A stretch of DNA of 12,900 bases, from positions 1 through 12,900 of the forward strand of contig RFSU01000043.1 in assembly GCA_009923795.1 (NCBI GenBank), written 5' to 3'. The notes beneath the pieces are model-generated. The model was given only the letters and a program-made list of their open reading frames with translations. It searched no databases and was not told where the DNA came from. Every line of letters begins with the position of its first letter. Position 1 is the first letter of the stretch. A program made the position numbers and the translations under genes. Positions 7,756-12,900 of the stretch are shown piece by piece. The stretch is from Sphingomonadaceae bacterium. GTDB taxonomy: Bacteria; Pseudomonadota; Alphaproteobacteria; Sphingomonadales; Sphingomonadaceae.

Positions 7756-9816
7756 ATGCGACCAGAACTTCTCAACCCGATCTTTGCCGAAGTAACGGCA
7801 CTCAAAGGTATAGGGCCGCAATTGGCGCGGCCGCTGGAGCGGCTTGGCTTAGCAAAACTGGTCGATATCCTGTTCCATTTGCCAGTTGGATATGTGGACC
7901 GTCTGCGCATCGACACGCTGGACGCGGCCTATGCCGGGCAGGTGGTGACGGTGGAGGTCACGCCGCAGGATTATCGGGCGAGCGCGGGCAGGGGCCCTTT
8001 GCGCGTCTGGGCGCAGGATAAAGCGGGCAATATGCTTGCCCTCATCTATTTCGGCGGAAATCCAGGCTGGGCGAAAAAGCAGCTGCCGCTTGGCGAAGCG
8101 CGCCTGATTTCGGGGAAGCTGGAAAGCTATGGGCAGGATTTGCAGATCGTCCATCCCGATTATGTCCTAAAGCCTGAAGAGGCAGACGACCTGCCGGAAC
8201 GCGAACCCGTTTATCCACTCTCCGATGGCCTAACGGGTCGGCGGCTGCACCAATTGGTTGCGCAAGCCTTAGACCGCGCGCCTGACCTGCCCGAATGGAT
8301 TGAGCCGTCTCTCTTCGCGCAAAAGGGTTGGAAAGGCTGGAAAGAAGCGCTCTTGGCGATTCATCAGGATCCGTCCGATGCCTTGGCGCGAGAACGGCTT
8401 GCCTATGATGAGGTTTTTGCCAATCAGCTTGCGCTGATGCTCGTTCGCGCCTCGTCGCGTCGGCGGCGAGGGCGTCCTTTGTCCGGCGATGGCCGGCTTC
8501 GTGCGATGCTGAACCTGCCCTATGCGCTCACAGGCGCGCAGCGCCGGACGATTGCGGAAATAGAAGGCGATCTGGTTCAATCTATCCCCATGGTGCGGCT
8601 GCTTCAGGGTGATGTTGGAGCTGGCAAGACGATGGTGGCGCTCCACGCGATGCTGTGTGCTGTTGAAGCAGGGGCGCAGGCGGCGATGCTTGCACCGACG
8701 GAGATTTTGGCGCGCCAGCATTTTGAGACACTTCAGCGCCAATTGGCGGGACTTCCGATCAATCTTGCGATCCTGACCGGCCGAGATAAGGGCCGCGCGC
8801 GCGAAGCCACCCTCATGGGGCTTGCCGATGGCAGCATTGATATATTGGTTGGCACGCACGCGATCTTTCAAGAGGCGGTCAGCTATAAAAAACTAGGTCT
8901 GGCGGTGATTGATGAGCAGCACCGTTTCGGCGTTGCGCAGCGGTTGTTGTTGACCCAAAAGGCAGAGGTTCCGCCGCATCTTTTGGTGATGACGGCGACC
9001 CCCATTCCGCGCACGTTGACGCTCTCCAACTATGGCGAGATGGATGTGAGTCGATTGGATGAAATGCCCCCCGGTCGGCAACCCATCGACACCCGTGTGA
9101 TGTCGGTTGAGCGGATGGAGGAAGTGATTGAGGGCCTGTCCCGCCATATTGGAAGAGGCGGGCAAGCCTATTGGGTCTGCCCGTTGGTTGAGGAAAATGA
9201 GGAGAGTGACCGCGCGGCGGCTGAAGCCCGGTTCGATATTCTCAAGCTGCGCTTTCCGGGTAAAATCGGTCTGGTTCATGGCCGGATGAAGGGGCCGGAA
9301 AAAGATGCCGTCATGGCAGCCTTTGCCAGTGGGGCCTTATCCGTTCTGGTCGCCACCACCGTGATTGAGGTGGGTGTAGATGTGCCCAATTCCACTCTGA
9401 TGATCATTGAAGAGGCAGAGCGGTTTGGCCTTGCCCAATTGCACCAATTGCGCGGCCGTGTGGGTCGGGGGGATCAGAAATCCATTTGCCTGCTGCTGCG
9501 CGGATCGAGCCTGAGTGAAACGGCGCGCGCGCGCCTGGCCCTGATGCGGGAAACCAATGATGGGTTTCGGATTGCGGAGGAAGATTTGCGGCTGCGCGGT
9601 GCAGGGGAAATTTTGGGAACGCGCCAATCCGGGGAAGCGGGCTTTCGCCTTGCAACGCCAGAGCAGGTTCACGGCCTGATCGCCGCAGCGACGGATGATG
9701 CGCGCTTGCTAGTGGATCGGGATGGCGGGCTGGCCAGCGCACGCGGGCAGGCCGCACGGATCGCGCTCTATTTATTTGAACGCGATGCCGCCGTTGCCTT
9801 GATTAAGGCGGGTTAG
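7756..9816 (+). CDS. recG: ATP-dependent DNA helicase RecG
   Basis: RecG is a double-stranded DNA translocase that remodels stalled replication forks and branch-migrates Holliday junctions. From the ATG at 7756 it has 686 residues, normal for the family. The N-terminal wedge/OB-fold region (about 55-140) begins after a helix-hairpin-like LKGIGPQLARPLERLGL (residues 16-32). Helicase motifs are Walker A GDVGAGKT 285-292, DEQH 386-389, ATPIPRT 414-420 and GRVGRG 567-572. The TRG segment NDGFRIAEEDLRLRGAGEILGTRQSG (601-626) follows. A GGGA lies five bases before the ATG. An in-frame GTG at 7714 would add 14 residues with no family resemblance and is not preferred. The stop TAG (9814-9816) lies two bases from the tyrS stop on the other strand. 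Confidence 0.97.
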   Translation: MRPELLNPIFAEVTALKGIGPQLARPLERLGLAKLVDILFHLPVGYVDRLRIDTLDAAYAGQVVTVEVTPQDYRASAGRGPLRVWAQDKAGNMLALIYFGGNPGWAKKQLPLGEARLISGKLESYGQDLQIVHPDYVLKPEEADDLPEREPVYPLSDGLTGRRLHQLVAQALDRAPDLPEWIEPSLFAQKGWKGWKEALLAIHQDPSDALARERLAYDEVFANQLALMLVRASSRRRRGRPLSGDGRLRAMLNLPYALTGAQRRTIAEIEGDLVQSIPMVRLLQGDVGAGKTMVALHAMLCAVEAGAQAAMLAPTEILARQHFETLQRQLAGLPINLAILTGRDKGRAREATLMGLADGSIDILVGTHAIFQEAVSYKKLGLAVIDEQHRFGVAQRLLLTQKAEVPPHLLVMTATPIPRTLTLSNYGEMDVSRLDEMPPGRQPIDTRVMSVERMEEVIEGLSRHIGRGGQAYWVCPLVEENEESDRAAAEARFDILKLRFPGKIGLVHGRMKGPEKDAVMAAFASGALSVLVATTVIEVGVDVPNSTLMIIEEAERFGLAQLHQLRGRVGRGDQKSICLLLRGSSLSETARARLALMRETNDGFRIAEEDLRLRGAGEILGTRQSGEAGFRLATPEQVHGLIAAATDDARLLVDRDGGLASARGQAARIALYLFERDAAVALIKAG

Positions 9817-9825
9817 GCTTAGCCT
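9815..9825. other. Small inverted repeat across the recG/tyrS convergent stops
   Basis: AGGC (9815-9818), TTA and GCCT (9822-9825) form a 4-bp stem with a 3-base loop that spans both stop codons. GG/CC outside it can extend the stem past a small internal loop. There is no T run on either side, so it is at best a weak transcription end signal. Confidence 0.2.
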
Positions 9826-11042
9826 GCCACCAGCAAGCCGTGGCGCTTTTTACCAAGGCTGATCTTCACTTCACCCCTGACGGCAATGCTCATGTCGGCA
9901 GCCGTGATGACCACGTCATCTGCCTTGACTGCGCCTTCCGCGAGCTTGCGCTTGCCTTCGCCGCGGGACGCGACAAATCCCAGCTCAACCAGTGCATCGA
10001 GAATGTCGATGCTGCCGTTCACGGTGAGGCGCGGGAGGTCGGTTCCGGCTGCGCCCTCTTCAAAGGTTTTGCGGGCGGTTTCGGCGGCTGTCTCGGCTGC
10101 GGCTTTTCCCCGGCATAATTCCGTTGCGGCATTGGCGAGCGCGATTTTGGCGGAGTTAATCTCGCTGCCTTCCAAGGCTTCGTAGCGCGCAATCTCCTCC
10201 AGCGGCAGATCGGTGAAGAGGCGCATGAAGCGGCCAACATCGCGGTCGTCCGTATTCCGCCAGAATTGCCAATAGTCATAATGGGACAGCTGGTCTTCAT
10301 GCAGCCAGATAGCGCCGGAGACGGACTTGCCCATCTTCTGACCGTCGGATCGTGTGATCAGCGGCGTCGTGACGCCATAAAGCTCTGCTGAATCGACCCG
10401 GCGTGAAAGTTCAATACCGTTGATGATATTGCCCCATTGGTCAGACCCGCCCATTTGGAGTCGACAGCCCGTGCGGCGCGACAGCTCCATAAAGTCATAG
10501 GCCTGAAGGATCATATAGTTGAATTCGAGGAAGGTGAGCGGCTGCTCTCGATCAAGGCGCAGCTTGACCGAATCAAACGTCAACATGCGGTTGATCGTGA
10601 AATGGCGGCCAACGTCGCGCAGCAATTCGATATAGCCCAGCTTATCGAGCCAATCTGCGTTATTGACCATGATGGCATCGGTCGGGCCGTCGCCAAAGGT
10701 CAGGAAGCGCTCAAAAATCCGGCGAATGGAGGCGATATTGCCATTGATTCCATCGGTATCGAGCATCTTGCGGACTTCATCCTTGCCCGATGGATCCCCC
10801 ACTTTGGTCGTCCCACCGCCGAGCAGCACAATCGGCTTATGCCCGGCCTGCTGCAGGCGACGCAGCAGCATGACTGACACAAGATTACCGACATGAAGCG
10901 AGGGGGCTGTTGCATCAAAGCCTACATAGCCCGGCACAATGGCGTCAGACGCCAGCTTATCGAGCGCGTCGGCGTCCGTAATCTGGTGGATATAGCCGCG
11001 ATCGGCGAGGGTGCGGAGCAGGTCTGATTGATAATGTGTCAT
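9819..11042 (-). CDS. tyrS: Tyrosyl-tRNA synthetase
   Basis: This class I aminoacyl-tRNA synthetase charges tRNA-Tyr with tyrosine. The 407 residues match the bacterial TyrRS family. The Rossmann catalytic domain begins with GFDATAPSLHVGNL, where HVGN at 50-53 is the HIGH-type motif. The tyrosine site segment GGSDQWGN is at 198-205, and the KMSKS loop is KMGKS at 236-240. Residues from about 342 form the C-terminal S4 RNA-binding domain (FVASRGEGKRKLAEGAV), which helps bind the tRNA. The ATG at 11040-11042 starts the typical MTHYQSDLLRTLADRGYIHQ. An AGAGA stretch a few bases upstream is a modest ribosome site. The gene is convergent with recG and divergent from the DOMON-like gene, so it is transcribed alone within this window. 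Confidence 0.98.
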   Translation of the reverse strand: MTHYQSDLLRTLADRGYIHQITDADALDKLASDAIVPGYVGFDATAPSLHVGNLVSVMLLRRLQQAGHKPIVLLGGGTTKVGDPSGKDEVRKMLDTDGINGNIASIRRIFERFLTFGDGPTDAIMVNNADWLDKLGYIELLRDVGRHFTINRMLTFDSVKLRLDREQPLTFLEFNYMILQAYDFMELSRRTGCRLQMGGSDQWGNIINGIELSRRVDSAELYGVTTPLITRSDGQKMGKSVSGAIWLHEDQLSHYDYWQFWRNTDDRDVGRFMRLFTDLPLEEIARYEALEGSEINSAKIALANAATELCRGKAAAETAAETARKTFEEGAAGTDLPRLTVNGSIDILDALVELGFVASRGEGKRKLAEGAVKADDVVITAADMSIAVRGEVKISLGKKRHGLLVAG

Positions 11043-11086
11043 GTCGGTCTCTTACTGTGCCGCGCGCTTAGCAGGCGATGCGCGGA

Positions 11087-11115
11087 ATGAAAATGGCTGG
11101 AATGCCTCCTGACAA
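11087..11115 (-). promoter_or_regulatory. Possible sigma-70 type promoter for tyrS
   Basis: On the minus strand, TTGTCA (11115-11110) and TTTCAT (11092-11087) are 17 bases apart, matching the consensus at 5 of 6 and 4 of 6 positions. The implied start near 11080 leaves a leader of about 40 bases before the tyrS ATG. It lies in the 117-base divergent gap, where a promoter is expected. I see no T-box-like structure or long leader. Confidence 0.4.
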
Positions 11116-11159
11116 AGCTCCGCTTGCCAATTGAGGCCCGGCCCGCCAATCCTAGGGTT

Positions 11160-11720
11160 ATGTTAGACGTTCACGCCGATCTTCATCCCCATCCATCGAT
11201 GCCCTGCGCGGTGCTCCATGCAATTAGGGTCGGGGTGCGCGTGGATGGGCAGACCCTCCACCTAGACTATCAGATGATGGGGAAGGGCGACGCCTTGGCG
11301 ATCCCGCACGCGCAAGAGCCTGCGCGCACCGACAATTTGTGGCAGAAAACCTGCTGCGAAGTGTTTTTGAAGGCGGCGGGCCAAACGGGGTATTTTGAGG
11401 TGAATCTGTCTCCCTCAACGCGATGGGCCTGTTATCATTTCTCCAGCTTTCGAGAGGGGATGGCAGATGCCACGATTGGCGCTGCGCCGGTGATCAAAAC
11501 TGTGGCGGATGCGGCGGGCCTTCGGCTGCAGGCTGAAATTAATCTGTCGATGCTGCCGCCAGATTTTGCCAATTCTGCCCTCACCCTCGCTTTGTCTTGT
11601 GTGGTGGAGGGGCGGGATGGGTCCAAATCTTTCTGGGCGCTCAATCATCCACCGGAAAAACCCGATTTTCATCATGATGATTGCTTTCAGCTGCAGATCG
11701 GGGCAGCGCTGCGTTCATGA
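11160..11720 (+). CDS. DOMON-like domain protein of unknown function
   Basis: From ATG 11160 the protein has 186 residues and no signal peptide or membrane segment. I recognise it as the DOMON-like family common beside NamZ genes in sphingomonads. The conserved stretches are LWQKTCCEVFLKA (60-72), the YFEVNLSPSTRWACYHF region (78-94) and ALNHPPEKPDFHHDDCF (160-176). DOMON-type beta-sandwich domains often bind heme or sugars, but no function is known to me for this branch and the histidine/aspartate-rich end is only suggestive. Its TGA overlaps the next ATG (ATGA), so it is probably co-translated with the NamZ homologue. The start is uncertain. The only purine-rich site (AGGG, 11154-11157) is too close to ATG 11160, TTG 11124 would add 12 residues, and ATG 11199 would remove 13. 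Confidence 0.8.
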   Translation: MLDVHADLHPHPSMPCAVLHAIRVGVRVDGQTLHLDYQMMGKGDALAIPHAQEPARTDNLWQKTCCEVFLKAAGQTGYFEVNLSPSTRWACYHFSSFREGMADATIGAAPVIKTVADAAGLRLQAEINLSMLPPDFANSALTLALSCVVEGRDGSKSFWALNHPPEKPDFHHDDCFQLQIGAALRS

Positions 11721-12900
11721 AGTTCGGGATAGATCGCCTGATAGCTGATGCCGCGCTCCGTCAGGAGCTTGCCGGTCGTCGTGTCGCGTTGCTGGCGCAC
11801 CCAGCCTCTGTCACTGAAGATTTGACGCATAGCCTTGATGCGCTGGCTCAATGCCCAGAAATCCGGCTGTCGGCGGCCTTTGGCCCCCAACATGGCCTGC
11901 GCGGCGATAAGCAGGACAATATGGTGGAATCGCCCGATTTCATTGATCCCAAACTCGGCATCCCGATCTTCAGCCTCTATGGAGAGGTGCGCAGCCCCAC
12001 GCCCGAGATGATGGATAGCTTTGATGTGATCCTCATTGATTTGCAGGATCTTGGCTGCCGGATTTACACCTTCATCACAACGCTGCGCTACATTTTGGAA
12101 GCCGCGGCTAAGACGGGCAAATCCGTTTGGGTTTTGGATCGGCCAAATCCCGCAGGCCGCCCCGTTGAAGGGCTAACACTGCGCGCGGGTTGGGAAAGCT
12201 TTGTTGGGGCAGGGGCAATCCCCATGCGCCATGGCCTGACCATGGGGGAGCTTGGCCTGTGGTTTATCGACACGCTGAAGCTGAATGTGGATTACCGCAT
12301 CGTGGAGATGGATGGCTATGACCCCAATGTTGGCCCCGGCTTTGGCTGGCCCATGGGGGATCGGGTCTGGATAAACCCCAGTCCCAATGCCGCCAATGTG
12401 AACATGGCGCGCGCTTATGCCGGCACCGTCATGGTCGAAGGCGCGACCTTATCAGAAGGTCGGGGCACGACACGCCCGCTCGAACTTTTCGGCGCGCCTG
12501 ATATTGATGCCCGCGCTGTCATTGAGAACATGACAGCCATGGCGCCGGATTGGCTGGCCGGGTGCATTTTGCGCGATTGTTGGTTTGAACCGACCTTCCA
12601 CAAGCATGTGGGCACCTTATGCAATGGCATCCACATTCATGCCGAAGGCCCGTCTTACGATCATGCGGCTTTCAAACCCTGGCGGATTCAGGCGCTCGCT
12701 TTCAAGGCGATCCGCCTGCTGTATCCGGACTATCCGATCTGGCGCGGCACAGATTTTAAGTATGAATACACCAAAGACATCCTCGCTATTGATGTGATCA
12801 ATGGTGGGCCACTGCTGCGGGAATGGGTGGATGACCGCGCCGCATTGCCGGGTGATTTGGATGCGTTGACGCTGCCAGATGAAGCCGCTTGGGTAGAGGA
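11717..12900 (+). CDS. namZ: NamZ/DUF1343 family exo-beta-N-acetylmuramidase homologue, 3' end outside window
   Basis: The frame is open from ATG 11717 to the window edge, giving 394 codons. The family is usually about 400 residues, so little is missing. Characterised NamZ enzymes remove terminal N-acetylmuramic acid from peptidoglycan fragments. Family landmarks are HPASVT (28-33), FGPQHGLRGDKQDN (55-68), FSLYGE (85-90), DLQDLGCRIYTF (108-119), VLDRPNPAGRPVEG (139-152), SFVGAGAIPMRHGLTMGELG (161-180) and NPSPNAAN further on. Two points stand out. Residue 58 is Gln where the common motif has Pro-Glu-His-Gly, and the N-terminus (MKFGIDRLIADAAL) is not a signal peptide, implying a cytoplasmic protein. 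It overlaps the DOMON-like gene by ATGA. Family membership is clear, but activity on MurNAc is inferred and the symbol is given by family only. Confidence 0.88.
   Translation, partial: MKFGIDRLIADAALRQELAGRRVALLAHPASVTEDLTHSLDALAQCPEIRLSAAFGPQHGLRGDKQDNMVESPDFIDPKLGIPIFSLYGEVRSPTPEMMDSFDVILIDLQDLGCRIYTFITTLRYILEAAAKTGKSVWVLDRPNPAGRPVEGLTLRAGWESFVGAGAIPMRHGLTMGELGLWFIDTLKLNVDYRIVEMDGYDPNVGPGFGWPMGDRVWINPSPNAANVNMARAYAGTVMVEGATLSEGRGTTRPLELFGAPDIDARAVIENMTAMAPDWLAGCILRDCWFEPTFHKHVGTLCNGIHIHAEGPSYDHAAFKPWRIQALAFKAIRLLYPDYPIWRGTDFKYEYTKDILAIDVINGGPLLREWVDDRAALPGDLDALTLPDEAAWVE

Noticed and set aside
8269..8871. 200-codon minus-strand open frame inside recG
   Set aside because: It is antisense to the RecG helicase core, including Walker A, and the product looks random.
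7684..11159. LexA (SOS) boxes upstream of recG, sdhE-mfd or the DOMON-like gene
   Set aside because: No GTTC-N7-GTTC type alphaproteobacterial LexA site is present in the 7684-7755 or 11043-11159 gaps.
11124..11159. TTG start at 11124 for the DOMON-like protein and a promoter TTGAGG/TAGGGT at 11131-11158
   Set aside because: The added residues do not look family-like. The -10 matches poorly and would place the RNA start after the preferred ATG.
1..12900. Mobile elements, CRISPR arrays, tRNA or rRNA genes, defence or biosynthetic islands
   Set aside because: The genes are all housekeeping or common families in tight order with uniform composition. No long direct or inverted repeats, integrase or RNA gene structure was seen.

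Overview
The window is ordinary, densely packed chromosome from an alphaproteobacterium, most probably a member of the Sphingomonadales. That placement rests on recognising the protein sequences: a CarB with an extra segment before its second half, the recG/sdhE/mfd cluster, and a DOMON-like gene joined to a NamZ/DUF1343 gene. Moderate-to-high GC content and weak Shine-Dalgarno sites fit. A lower-GC genus such as Sphingorhabdus or a relative is possible, but this is inference. Eight protein genes fill almost the whole window. I see no tRNA, rRNA, insertion sequence, phage gene, CRISPR array or other sign of recent transfer.

Left block (1-3938, + strand): the 3' four-fifths of carB (large subunit of carbamoyl-phosphate synthetase), an 87-base gap, greA (transcript cleavage factor), and a rhomboid-family intramembrane protease 29 bases further on. 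A promoter-like sequence lies inside the end of carB, and a long imperfect hairpin ending in TTTT lies between carB and greA. The hairpin may terminate carB transcription or act in a greA leader.

Middle block (3935-9816): the rhomboid gene converges on mfd (transcription-repair coupling factor, - strand), and their stop codons overlap within one CTAG. Upstream of mfd, overlapping it by GTGA, is sdhE (succinate dehydrogenase flavinylation factor, - strand). recG (branch-migration helicase, + strand) starts 72 bases away in the opposite direction. Two related DNA translocases, Mfd and RecG, therefore flank a small respiratory assembly gene.

Right block (9819-12900): recG converges on tyrS (tyrosyl-tRNA synthetase, - strand) with two bases between the stops. 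Divergent from tyrS is a two-gene unit on the + strand. It holds a DOMON-like protein and, coupled by ATGA, a NamZ/DUF1343 family exo-beta-N-acetylmuramidase homologue that runs off the right edge. This pair is the least understood part of the window. It may act in peptidoglycan sugar recovery, but the NamZ homologue has no visible signal peptide and carries Gln where better-known relatives have Glu in the Pro-Glu-His-Gly motif.

Nothing here amounts to a clearly new system. The observations most worth checking are the NamZ variant with its DOMON partner, and the carB-greA junction.
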